DNA of 64,000 bases, from assembly GCA_963277665.1 (NCBI GenBank), contig OY728125.1:1712084889-1712148888 (forward strand), read 5' to 3'. Shown one piece after another: positions 11,102-22,334 of this stretch (its first letter is position 1; each line of letters begins with the position of its first letter). The stretch is from Viscum album. Lineage: Eukaryota; Streptophyta; Magnoliopsida; Santalales; Viscaceae. The position numbers and the translations under genes are program-made. The notes below the pieces were generated by a model. It saw only the letters and a program-made list of their open reading frames with translations, ran no database searches and was not told the origin of the DNA.

Positions 11102-13380
11102 GATTAGGAATTCCTAATAATTTAAGACTTGTTTTTGATACTCATACCCAGTTACATCACTTTATGGATGCTTATTAATTATGATACTTCTATTTGGACA
11201 TTCAATGGGATCAATTTTGGTAGCAACCTTAGGTTAGGGGATTAATCACTTTTGGAATTACTATCATATCTAGATAGTAGATCATTGTTCAATTATATTC
11301 TTCTTTATAAGAGAGAATATCATGGGCATGGAACTTGAGAAATCCCCCGTCGATTGCATGGTAACATATACCAGAGTCATATCATTTAACGTTTTCCTCA
11401 TGCATCAAATGATTAACAAGATTTAGTATTGTAAATGGTCACATGTTTAAATTCTTTGGAGATAAATAGAGGCAGACCATAAGGCCCAGAGGATGTGTAT
11501 CAAGAAGGTCCATCCTTAGGAGGGAGAACACGAAATGTTTACCAAGAGATGGGTTGAAATGGAAAATGATAGTGGCCCTATGGAGGTGTGTCCCATAAAG
11601 GAAATGTGTCACATCATGAAGGTGTATATCCCTAAGTGGGAGGAACCAAGGATTACCATTTGTTGGGATGGAACATTTCATTGGCATCCGACATACCCAG
11701 TTTAGGAGATATGTATCAAACACCTTGTAGTTTTATAGATGGTGTGGGGATTATGAATAGAATATTGCATTCACCTGAGGATTTCTATTGGTTTGATTGT
11801 GTAGATTGTGTAGGGATTATGCATGGGAGATTCCTGGGTGTTTCTAGGAGTAGAAATGGTGCATATGCACTTTAAGCGTAGGAAAATCCCTCATTGGTGG
11901 AATGATTCTACACAGATGTGTTGGCTCGAGTAAAAACTAGAATAGATTATGGATTAAGTGTTAGTTGGAGTGGATGGAATGGATGGTTTTTTTGCGGTGT
12001 TGGGCATGATACTCGGGGAGGAATCCTATGTATCCTTGTTATGTTGAATCAATTTATACATAGTTCTCGGGAGGTATCGGGGATTACACATGATGAGGAG
12101 GCTCATCTGGTAGGGGATTATGCATGGAATCCACCCATATGGGGGGTCATGAATAGGTTTTACCGGTTGAAGTATCCTATATGGAGACATGAAATGGTTA
12201 GGGATTATGTATGGAAGTATCCCATCATTAATGTGGATTAGGGTTTACTTTGGAGGGATTTAAATTGGGGGATTGTATGGATTTCATGGACATTAGTTAC
12301 CTCTAAGACAACATAAGTCATTCTTCGTTTGAGAAATTAGTTGAAGTATTAGACCTAATGCTTTTGTTGTGAACAAAGTTTCAATGGGAAATGATGTGTG
12401 TCTTATGCATTGAATCTACCCAAGTGACTCATGGTCCAAATTACAAAGGGGAAGGGGTGGAATATTTAATGTTACTGAAGTGATAGATTCTCTATGCCCA
12501 TCCCTTATTTTATTCTATGTAGATGATTCTCTTCCATGTGAGTAGGATCTTATTCCATGTCACACATACATGGGGACATTCTTGGATGTCCTCTCATGGG
12601 GAGATCACAAGTTTACAACATGTGAAGATGATGTTGGGGCTAGGATGTTTTACATCCCCAAACATGGTTTTGGGGGACTCACTCTTCATCCATTAGTCTT
12701 ATATAACAGTAACACATACTCCCTTGGGGAGGGAATGGCTCCCGAAATTCCATATTGGGTTGATGGGGATGAATAATTCAATAATGAGGTCCATGTTAGT
12801 TTCATTATGATGTAAATAAACATGAATTAGCATACATATGCTGAAAATAAGGTGGTACAAAAGGAATATCTATCCACAAATGGAGTGAAGTGGTTCATGT
12901 GAATGAATAACAAAGGTCGCATGGGGATTTGTAGTGCATATGAACCCATCGTGGATTCATGTGGGGAAAGGGGGAACTCGACCATTGGGAGGAGGTGTAA
13001 CTATAAGGGATTCCATATGGTATGTCACAAGATAAGGGATTCATGGAGTTGGGGTATTTGTTGAGAAAAGAATATAAAATCTTGAGTACTTCACATAGGG
13101 AAGAGGTATGATGAATGAAAAGAGTGTTTGAGATGGGTTAATTCCCTAAAAAGCCTCATGTACCCTGGAGGGTCTTTTACCTCCTCTAAGGTCATATGCC
13201 TTCATTAAAGGAATGCCCACATTAGGTGGAGGTAATCTAGAATATGGGAAAGTTTTTTAGGTATTCTATAATACCTTATTCATTTTCGTTTTGATTGATA
13301 GTTCTCAGTTGCTTTGTGAATTGAGAAACAAGAATTTTAGAGGTCGAGGTCGAAATTCCATTGAGGAGGAATCTTCAAGG
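11102..13380. other. Leader/LTR region of the Tat-like element, with a scattered GGGATTATGCATGG motif
   Basis: No gene is recognised here. A motif near GGGATTATGCATGG recurs at about 11,741, 11,816, 12,070, 12,115, 12,198 and 12,269, in one orientation but irregularly spaced. A plus-strand frame of 107 codons (11,918-12,241) crosses these copies and looks accidental. The stretch lies between the ORF relic and the TATA box on the minus strand, so it probably contains the primer-binding site and R/U5, none of which I could place. Confidence 0.35.
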
Positions 13381-13390
13381 TATATATAGG
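13381..13390 (-). promoter_or_regulatory. TATA box of the Tat-like element's LTR
   Basis: The minus strand reads CCTATATATA, preceded by a GC-richer block (CGCGAGACCCTAGGG). It faces the decayed element to the left. A TATA box at this point fits a minus-strand 5' LTR whose transcript would start near 13,355. The Athila-like element lies just upstream of it, which would split U3 from the promoter core. Confidence 0.4.
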
Positions 13391-13522
13391 CCCTAGGGTC
13401 TCGCGATGTAGGGATGTACACCTTAATTGAAAGTGGGTCATCATGAGGGCTAAAACACTTTTAGACGCACTGAGAACTATGTTATGAATCACGTTCATTG
13501 GTGGGGCTCAACCGACATGGGG

Positions 13523-13529
13523 AGGGTTC
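13523..13529. repeat. Left target-site duplication of the Athila-like element
   Basis: AGGGTTC stands directly before the TG that starts the element at 13,530. The identical 7-mer follows the CA that ends it at 24,296. Gypsy elements usually duplicate 5 bp, so two of the seven bases may match by chance. Confidence 0.75.
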
Positions 13530-15173
13530 TGTCACAGACTCTCATGTTCATAGAGATGTAGGTATCTATTATAAATGAATGATTGTATTTTCTAGAGTGT
13601 CAAATTAAAGTCTATTTTTACAATACTTTCTAGTGTATAATAGGAACTCGAAGACATCTCTCGATGCTTCCATAGATCATCAATCCAAAAAAGGTTCTAA
13701 TTTAGAAAATAAAAGGGGAATGAGGTTTTTTAAAACATGGGGTTTGATGATTTATGAAGATAAAAAATGGAATATAACAAAACATAATGGAAATTATCAA
13801 AATTAATTAAGTGTGATTAACATGAATAATTCGCATTATGTTCATCCTTCATTGATTCTAGGAAAATGGTATATGTAATTTAATACCTAGTCGGTAACAC
13901 CTAAAAAATAATATTACATATTTTATACAGTGATACCTCTTATGGTTTATTTAGAAACAAACTATTAATCAATGGATACTGCTGATGATTGTGTGATTTA
14001 TGTTCGAATTCATAACTGAAACTCACCAATGTAACAAACAAAGAACATGATGTGCTTCCAATGTTTCTATGATACATAAATGTGGTACAAAAAAATTAAT
14101 TTACATATCCATAGAAGTTTTTATGAGAGATTAATTGACCAATTTGAACCATAAAAACAACATAATTGAATGGTTGAATCAGATGTCGTGAAAGGTGTGG
14201 GAAATATCACATGTATATATACCCCAAAATGCGATCATATGAGTCAAGTACGACATAATAATACATACCTAAATATCATAAAGAAATAGATATATATAAA
14301 AAATACAAACCTAGAATAAACATTTTTCAATTATTAGATACACGATTCTTGGGGTTTACATCATGTTCCTTCTCAGGTGATCACAAGGAATTTAGAACAC
14401 TATGGAAAGGGAGGGATCCATAGATGTTTGAGTAGAACATCTCATAGCCTACATAATTTCTAGGAGTGATTATAGGAATCAAATAGGTTTCAAAAATTGA
14501 ATCTTTTTTTCCTGGTTGAACTCCTAATTGGGGTGCCCATGGAAACCTTTTATAGCCAAAATGGGATGTGGGTTTGGGGAACCATTTTTTGAGATACTAA
14601 TTTTGTCTCAGTTTTGGGTAAGAAAATGGAATTATATTTTTTTAAAATTATATTACTTGTTTTACAGAATATTGAATATCACCAGGTAAAATTTGAGAGA
14701 AATTGAAAATCTATAATGAGAGATAAAGTCAGAATAAAAATCCAATCTTTTGACTTCATGCAGATTCAGTTCCCTGTATAGATCAAATCATTTGGTTTAC
14801 CAGATGGATGAATATGGATTGGGTTTCATGAGATGAGTTTCATCCCATGTATTTTTGGAACATACCCAAAATTTCATTCACTTTGGGATTGATTTATTCC
14901 TAAAATCATGTAAAATGGTGGATATGTGTTGACGACATTCCATGCAATGTGACATATTTTATTTTATCATCATCATGGGGTCTCAGTATCACTTCCATAT
15001 ACAATTAAATCATCAAAACAAGTGATATTTCTATTTTAATTCTGAAAAATAAATAAATAATACAATTAAATTTGAAGGGAAATTTGTTATTAAATTTGTA
15101 ATTTATGATACAAAATTAGTTTAACACAGTAGTAAAATAGTTGAAATTAATACTGAATTGATGTGTGAGCGTA
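13530..15173 (-). repeat. 3' LTR of the Athila-like element
   Basis: This copy aligns along its length with 22,335-24,296. Shared blocks include AATTAATTAAG near 13,800/22,590, the block ending CATGTTCCTTCTC near 14,370/23,150, and GAAATTTGTTATTAAATTTG near 15,080/24,210. It begins TG and ends TA where the other copy has CA. It lacks the 380-bp insert present in the 5' copy. Confidence 0.8.
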
Positions 15174-15184
15174 CCCCACTCTTA
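15174..15184 (-). other. Polypurine tract of the Athila-like element
   Basis: The minus strand reads AAGAGTGGGG immediately before the 3' LTR starts at 15,173. A purine run in this position primes plus-strand DNA synthesis. It fixes the internal edge of the LTR. Confidence 0.6.
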
Positions 15185-16605
15185 AAAATTATCAATCCTA
15201 GAAAATTCAAATTTCAAAAAATTATGCATTAATATAGTGCCAAATTAATGAATATTTATCACTAAATGAAAATTTAATCTATTGTGGAAATGTGATCAAA
15301 TAAAAAACCACACCACAGAGTTATTCCTAGTGATCATGGGACATGATGTCTTATAAACAGTATCATAATGAAATTATAAGAGTTGTGTGATAAAAGTGTT
15401 ATAAAATAATTCATAATTCAACTCTGTCAATAAATATTCATGGATGTGTGTGAAAACAATTTCATGATATACTTTCCACAATCTGTCCAGTAAATATATG
15501 TAATTTTAAAAAACAATCTACATAAATGATGCTACCTACAGAACCTTCCCAACATCATTTGAAATCATATTTCCAGACCCACTCACATATGAATTACTCA
15601 ATGTCAATACATAATATCCAAAAATAAATAACTCTCTATGTTGTACATTTTTTCACTCCCCATGTTTATTGTTTTTGTAGTTTTTTTCAAATGTTTAACT
15701 TGGATCAAATCTCACACTCATCACTCAACCCTCGTTTAATCTCCTCATGACAATAATTGTCATATTTATGACAATATCAAAGGTTTAATAAGATTAATTT
15801 TTCACCTAAAAAAGACACAACCCCTATTTTTGTGTTTTATTTAATTTTTTATTAGAATTTATTATTTATAGCAAACTATAGTTTGATAATTGGTACACAC
15901 ACATATTGAAATCTAGTATAGTAATAAAAAATATCATATAAGGAATGAATATACAGAATTATCATTTTTAGATATAGAGAAATATTAACATGGATTTTAT
16001 TTACCTTCTACTATTTAATAAATATTTATACATCATTGTTGGGTTAAATGATTTTTGGATATATTATGTTACACAATTTTAATATAAACTACTCACACAA
16101 TGTGTACAATTCTTATCAAAGATTTTAAAGTGATACAACCATTTATATCATTGAAAAATGAAATGAAATTTATAGAATTTGAAACTGTAATGTAAAATTT
16201 ACACTTAAACAAAAATTCCATAATTGAAACTATTTTTATTTGTTAAAACAACATGAAAAAGGGATATTACTCATGAATTTCAATAACATTAATGATTTAG
16301 TGGTAATCATTTTCAATAATAAAGTTAGAATAAAAAGATAGATATCTGGAACAAAAGCATTGTGCGAAGAGGGAAGGTAAAAATACTATTACGCAAGACA
16401 AAAAGATAAAATGAATAAAGATAAAAATTCCTAACTAACATAGTATTATACAAATCTCCCCCACACCTAGAGTATGTAGAGTCTTCATTGTAATAAGAGT
16501 TTGTATGAAGGAATAATAAAACCTAGTGGGTTTTACTCATATGTTTCTTCAAGAATGTTGATTTACTCTATCAGATGCATTGGAAAATCCTTGTAAAAAT
16601 TATTA
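15185..16605. other. Non-coding 3' region of the Athila-like element
   Basis: This AT-rich stretch lies between the integrase relic and the 3' LTR. Athila elements often carry an envelope-like ORF here; I see no signal peptide, membrane segment or other trace of one, and the sequence is dense in stops on both strands. Confidence 0.45.
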
Positions 16606-16609
16606 AGTC

Positions 16610-17640
16610 TCTACACATTGAAAAAAAAAACTTTGGCCACATTGCAAATAAAAAACCTGTATTTCACCACATGGGAAAAAATTAGTAATATTGTTAGGAC
16701 CATGAAATCGGAGTTGAAGCTTTCTATGGTGGAGGTTAAGCCTAGAATTGTGCACAATGACCTCTCACTAATATAAAACATCTGCTGATGAGCCATCCCA
16801 TCATGAATAGACTTTGTCTTCTCTTTATAGATTCATGAGTTCTAATTTGAGTCACACTGGATTTCATCCAACTCTTGAATATTCTACTTCCCATGCAGTG
16901 CTATATATGAAAGATTAATATTATATTATTTCACAAACTAATATAAATAGTCTTCTTCCACCACCGGGAGGTGAAATTACTTTCCAAACACAATCATTTA
17001 TGATGACATTATAATTGGGGTTTTTAATGTTTTATGGTTTTCCCAATGTTCATCATAAAAGAGAAAACGCCAATCATTCCTACTAGTTTGTAATTTTTTT
17101 CCAAAATCTCTTTAATTCCCGATTTTAGATTTCTACTTTTCCATTAGTTTGGTGGTGATATTTAGTAGATAATTTATGAGTATACCCATACATACCGAGA
17201 AAAATTTTCAGGTTTCTATTACCGAAATGTGATCCCAGATCAATAATAATGAATCATGGAAAACCAAACCAACAAAAAATTTGGGACCTCAAAAATCAAC
17301 AACCACTTAGGAGTCATCAGTCACAGTGCCTGCTACTTCCACCCATTACATGATTTATTCAATAGATAGTAATAATAAGAAAAAATATAATTAATTTGGA
17401 AAATATCCCAGGAACTCAATTCCCCATGCATAGATTATTTGGTACAATAACATGGGTTGCGGGGGAATTTCATTCATCTAAGAGATGTTCCCGGGGAATT
17501 AACAATATGTTCATGACATAAAAATACCATGGGAATCTCTATAAAATGTGGGTTAATAGAGTCCCATGCTAAGGAACTATTGAGCTGTGTGTTGAGATCT
17601 ATAATGGACCTTGAAATCCAAAGTGCACTAAAAGGTAAAA
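16610..17640 (-). pseudogene. Integrase relic of the Athila-like element
   Basis: On the minus strand, ordered family blocks survive: MNEIPPQPMLLYQIIYAWG then IEFLGYFP near 17,480-17,400 (family: RDEMP...CEIFDVWGIDFMGPFP), VVDFLRSQIFCWFGFPWFI near 17,290 (VV.FLR..IF.RFG.PRAI), and IIIDLGSHF with the second catalytic Asp. TKYHHQTNGKVEI and then NRELK near 17,130 follow, with the catalytic Glu region (YHPQT.GQ.E.SNRE.K). A tail block HNSRLNLHHRKLQLRFHGPN near 16,730-16,680 matches NSRLKLFPGKLRSRW.GP. Several stops and at least two frame changes break it. Confidence 0.75.
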
Positions 17641-17959
17641 ACATAGAAGAACTCATGGTCAGGGAAACACCGATGAACAACATGATCACCAAAAATCTTC
17701 CAGAAATATGAGTCAAACCAAATTTACCATCCTAAATCATACATAAGTATCTATGACAATGAAGTGATGAATTAGGTGGGGAACCATGATGTTGTTATTG
17801 AATTCCCAATTTCTACATACCACAGGGTATGTTCGACAACATCACAAAGGTTCTCATAAAGAATGAATTATCCAACAGGGAGGGATGGGTTAACATGGTG
17901 GTCCCCTAATGTGGAAATCATACTAATGGTTTAATATACAAAATTTTACACTAATTCAT

Positions 17960-18300
17960 TACCATGAATCTCTATGAAAAACCTTTTGGAGGAGGACCAT
18001 CCACCATATGCGGTGGGGTATTGCTTTAGCTTTCGTAAGGATAAATCATCGGGCTTCATGGTTAGAAAACACAATGACTTTGGACCCAAGAAGATATGAA
18101 CAACATTTTTACAAGTAAAACAAAATATAAAGGATATCTTTTTCAGTGGTTCTGTAGAAAGGATTACATGTGCAAGGTCAAGGTTTCACGATGCATACAT
18201 AATGGCATTTCAATCCATCTCAACCCTTTGTGATAATTATTCCCCAAATGCATAGTTAGAAGCATCACACATAAGATTGAAGGGGAGATCCCACATTGGT
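17960..18300 (-). pseudogene. RNase H relic of the Athila-like element
   Basis: The minus-strand translation gives LPFNLMCDASNYAFGE, then an IMYAS block, and after frame changes a ...LGSKVIVFSNHEA block and HLIWWMVLLQKF. These parallel the Athila RNase H: LPFELMCDASDYAVGAVLGQ, ...I.YAS.TL..AQ.NY, ...LGSKVIVYTDHAAL.YL, ...RLIRWILLLQEF. The family's TDH acidic position has become SNH. The relic sits directly downstream of RT. Confidence 0.75.
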
Positions 18301-18559
18301 GGTTGAATGATGTTAAGTGATGTGATACTCCTTCTTGGTTAATATAATGCATTATCACAATGTTAATCATACACAAACTGGGAGTTGTTTTATAATTACT
18401 GAGAGAAAGATGTGTGATCTTCCTAAAGACTTTAATGAATCAGTGGTAAAAACCTACAACACCAAAGAAATATCGATCCTCACAAACTCATTTTGGATAT
18501 GAAACAAAATAAATTAATTCAATTCTTGACTTTTCCTCTTGCATTATCTAATTTTAAAA

Positions 18560-19440
18560 AATATTTCAATGGAATATTACCCTCTCAACAATGAATTGAA
18601 ATTTCTTGTAATTTAATACAATATCATTTTCAATGAAACTGCGAAGTACATAACCAATGTGTGCTGAATGGTCATAAAAGAATGACCATAAACATTGAAA
18701 TCATCTATAAGTACATTAATACAGTTCTTAAGGAACTGATTAAATTCTCAACATACATCACTGAAATGTATGCGGAGCATTATATTGTCTGAAAGGAATA
18801 TTTTCAAATGAAAATCTACCGAATGGAAAGGTAGATGTTTTCTTTTCTTGATCCTCAAGGGCTATATGAATTTGAAAATAAACAAAATAGCCATCAGGGA
18901 AATAGAAATGGGTCTTTCTAGAAAATATATCTAAAATGACTTTAATAAAAGGAAAATGAATGTGGCCCCTTCTCATGAATTTATTCAGTTGATAGTAGTC
19001 AATATAGACCCACACACTATTTTTCACATGTGTGGGAACCAATTCATTCCTTTCATTTGACACTACTGTTTTTCTAGTTTTTTTAGCCACAATTCTCAAT
19101 AGGCTAACACATTTCATATCATATGTAGGATAAATCATCCTATAAGAAAGTAATTTACTAACATCCACATTTACTACTTCAAGGAGGGTGGGTTTTAACC
19201 AGTGTTGATCTTGTCTTATTACTTTTTCCTCATCCTGTAAATGTATATGGTGCATACAAATGGTTTGGATAATCCCAGGAATATCAGACAATTTTTATCC
19301 TATAACTATTTCACACTTTTTAAAAACTACTAGTTGTTTTGATTCCTACTAGGGTGTTTGGTTTTTGTAAAAAATGACAGAAAATTGGTCAATACCCTCA
19401 TGATATCCATATTTTAAATCATATGGAAGTGTTTGTAATT
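18560..19440 (-). pseudogene. Reverse transcriptase relic of the Athila-like element
   Basis: A 177-codon open stretch (19,291-18,758) keeps most of the RT fingers and palm: ICMHHIHL, NERNELVPTHV, WVYIDYYQLNKFMRRGHIHF, FPDGYFVYFQIHIALEDQEK and TFPFGRFSFENIPF, each in family order. These match the Athila blocks ICMHKI, NE.NELIPTR, WRVCIDYRKLN..TRKDHFP, FLDGYSGYNQIPIAPEDQEKTTF and FAYRRMPFGLCNAP. Upstream, DLKYGYHEG and the LSDIPGI block extend it to about 19,440. Downstream, LIDDFNVYGHSF near 18,680 holds the catalytic DD, and a NYKKFQFIVE block ends it near 18,580. Confidence 0.85.
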
Positions 19441-20700
19441 ACACCAATAGGTTTTTTGCATTGAGGAGGGAATTTAGGGGGAGAAACGTCCTTGAAACGT
19501 TATATATACTAATGTTTATTCTATTTTTAAAGAGAATCCGTAAAAATTTGATTTTCATAATCATCAATGGTCATGGGTAACCCAAGAATTAACAGATCCT
19601 TCAATTAATGTAGAAATTTTAAACTTTTAAGATCCCCCGCCCAACACTCAAAATATATAACAAAACTGAAATAATTCAAGGTGAATAAGAGGAAAATAAA
19701 TCAAATAATTGGCCAAGGAGGTAATTGTGTTTGTGTGTGTTGTTAGAGAGTAACTCCACCGAATTGAAGGAAATAGTGGAGTACTCTTCAATGGGGTGTT
19801 TTGTGGAATCAAGGAAATTAAAAAATAACTTTTATCTACCCAAATACATTCACAATGTACCATGTGTGAATGTTGATGATCATATTTCTTGTTTTACAGA
19901 ATGGCCTTCTAAAAATGAGTTGGGTATGTAAATTGGTTCAGGTATCATTCATCTCTATAATTTATAATTCAATGGGGAAATTGAGTTTTTACACTCTTAT
20001 GAGGGAATCCTTTATCATTCTTAATACGTGTTTTATACTTCAGTTGGCATGTTTTACGATGATTCCCTCTGGTTGAAGATCTAAAACCTAAAAATATGTG
20101 TATATAAATTAATCCATCACATTATTGAAGCACCCAAATACAGCATTTCATTATAAATGATTTTCTTATATATTGTGAAATGTTTCATGAATGTTCATAA
20201 ATCCTTGAATATGGTTGTAAATTCATGTTTTATTAAAGAAGATACATTCCTTCCTAGTTTGACTCTCTCATTCCACTTTAGTTTTCATATATGGGTGAAA
20301 TAATCTTGAAGAAATTCTTAGTAAGGAGGGATCTATATAATAACATCCAACTGAGAAATATTAACTTTTAAATTATAATATATTTTAATTATTTCATTAT
20401 CAATCCCATTATCAAATGTCTTCACAGATTTGGAGTGTCTTTAGGGGAAAGGAAGAGGAGTGTATTTGTTGGATAGTACATAATAATAACTTGATTACCC
20501 TTTTTTATGTTTTCATTCATTAGAAAATTTTGTGGATAGAGAATGAGAGTTTCCAGGTGGGGGAGATAAATTATTTTATAATCAGTGGTAGAGGAAAATT
20601 ATTTACCATTACAAAGTTTGGGGAAAATACATTACCATTTCCTTGTGGATTATAAACTGGGGGGATTGTAGTTATCCAAAACTGTGCATCCTTATCCGAT
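19441..20700. other. Protease position of the Athila-like element, unresolved
   Basis: The protease should lie here on the minus strand. Only a weak block near 19,590, KDLLILGLP, resembles the family's PIILGRPFL segment. Plus-strand frames at 19,725-19,931 and 19,870-20,076 show no motif and are taken as shadows. Confidence 0.3.
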
Positions 20701-21760
20701 CGATGATGTTTTCCAATTTTTCCACATGAGTTCAAAGAACTTGAATAGAAGATTGTGCGGTCTATTGGAACTTTAGGTTATGGTATTCTATTTTCATCAG
20801 CATTTCTTCAAGGCATGGTTTAGATTTGGGAGGAGGATGATTGTTTAGAGATTGTTGTGGATAAGAAGGGTTTTTTATTTTTCGTATTGATAACGGTTCA
20901 ATTGATGATAGTTTAAGTTTCATTCTTATAGGTATTGTAGTGGTGTTTTCCAAATGGGGGTGGATTTGGAAATAATGGTTCTTTCTTGAAGGATGATAAT
21001 TTCTGAAAAATAATCCCTAGGTATACTACTGCACAAGAGTGTGATGAATCTAGAAGTTACATGTGTCTGTCAGAAAAATGAGCATTTTCCGAAAAAATAC
21101 CACAATTTAATGGAATAGAAGGAGACTGTGAATTACCTTGTTATTGATATAATTTAGATATAAGGGTATTCATCTAATTATCATTATTATTTTACTTTTG
21201 TTTTAGGCATGATTAACTAATCTAATGGACTCCCTGGGTTGGTTCAATTTCCCGTGTACCAATTTTTTCTCATTTTCAGGAATGTTGACTAAATTTTCCT
21301 GAGTGTTGAAAAATGTTTTATCATATAGGGAAACACTATATGAATAATCAACAATTACAAGATCTATTGGGACAATTACATCAATGAATTATTGAATTAG
21401 TATTTTTTTACTAATTTTGTGTTGGGGGAAAATTAGACAAAGTAATTTGAATTTTTCCTAATATTCATAAAAGGTATACACTAGTTATTGCATAATTCCA
21501 ATAGTTTATTTTTTTATTAATGCTATTTGATAGGTAAGAAGGATAATCTCTAGAAAGTTTATTTTTAGTTCATTCGATCCCCAAATTGTGGAAGTAAGTT
21601 AGTAAGACCAGTCTTTGGCAACACCATCAAGGGACAAAGGGAAATCCCCAAACTTAATGTGGCCCTCAGACACAATTTGGGGTATCGTGGTGGATCACAC
21701 TATATAAAACTCCTTGAGATGTTTGTGAGGGTAATAAATATTAAGACCATGTAATATATG
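20700..21760 (-). pseudogene. gag relic of the Athila-like element
   Basis: Near 21,731-21,570 the minus strand reads PHKHLKEFYIV, then VSEGHIKFGDFPLSLDGVAK, then a DW block and W.SNEL. This is the retrotransposon gag block DPH.HLK.F...C...K..GVSED.I.LR.FPFSL.D.AK.WL...P..SI.TW.EL. Near 20,880-20,810, PPPKSKPCLEEML matches the Pro-rich KPSLEEML segment from the C-terminal half of Athila gag. Gag would form the virus-like particle in the cytoplasm. Stops lie between the blocks. Confidence 0.7.
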
Positions 21761-22334
21761 ATGGAGGTGGAGGAGGCCCGATCACAGCTCATGGATGGGA
21801 GCTTATTTGGGACATTGGATATTTGTAGGATGGTACTCAATATACGAGGGGTCAGTTCTTTAAATGTTTTTCTATTTCTATGATATTTGGGGTTTTATTT
21901 GGTTCAATTGTAGATTATTTTTGGGCCAATTTTAGTTCCCAAATAGGTTCCTTAATGTTACTTGACTTTTTTACTCTAGATAACCTAATCTGGGAATAAT
22001 GTGTCTTCTCAATTTCTAGGTCAAATTCAAATAGTTATTCTTATTCTAACCAGGTCATTCAAATATGTTTTGATGTTTTTTTGTATTATGATTTTATTTA
22101 TATAATTGATGGTAGATAGAATAAAATATCTCAATATTATATAATGTAAAAATGAAAATATTAGGTTACAAAAATGATTAGAGAGTGAGAGTGAGGAAGT
22201 GATTGAGAAAAATTGACACAAATATAACACACGAAAAAAATAAAAAAAATAAAAAGTGATGGGGGAATTGAATGGTGTACTAATTAAGAAGGAAAATAAA
22301 TAAATAAATGTTAATAAAGAGAAAAAATATTTTA
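21761..22334. other. Leader of the Athila-like element
   Basis: This AT-rich stretch separates the 5' LTR from gag on the minus strand. The primer-binding site should adjoin 22,334, but I see no clear match to a tRNA 3' end; it has decayed or been lost. The 104-codon minus-strand frame at 22,027-22,341 is low-complexity F/S/Y/L and probably accidental. Confidence 0.4.

Larger units (their letters stand above)
1..13529 (-). mobile_element. Tat/Ogre-like Ty3/gypsy element, decayed, partial
   Basis: Read on the minus strand, this stretch holds relics in the order expected of a Tat/Ogre-type gypsy element: promoter region near 13.4 kb, a repeat-bearing ORF at 8.8-11.1 kb, protease at 4.4-4.7 kb, RT at 2.9-3.6 kb, RNase H at 2.2-2.6 kb and integrase at 0.3-1.5 kb. 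No open frame survives at useful length; stops and frameshifts occur every few tens of codons. The 3' end lies off the left edge. The right edge is where an Athila-like element was inserted (13,530); the remaining upstream sequence should resume at 24,304. The lineage call rests on the RT, RNase H and protease motifs; the limits are inferred. Confidence 0.65.

Noticed and set aside
11918..12241. 107-codon plus-strand frame (Trp/Gly rich)
   Set aside because: It follows the GGGATTATG motif copies, has no domain, and lies in the leader of a minus-strand element.
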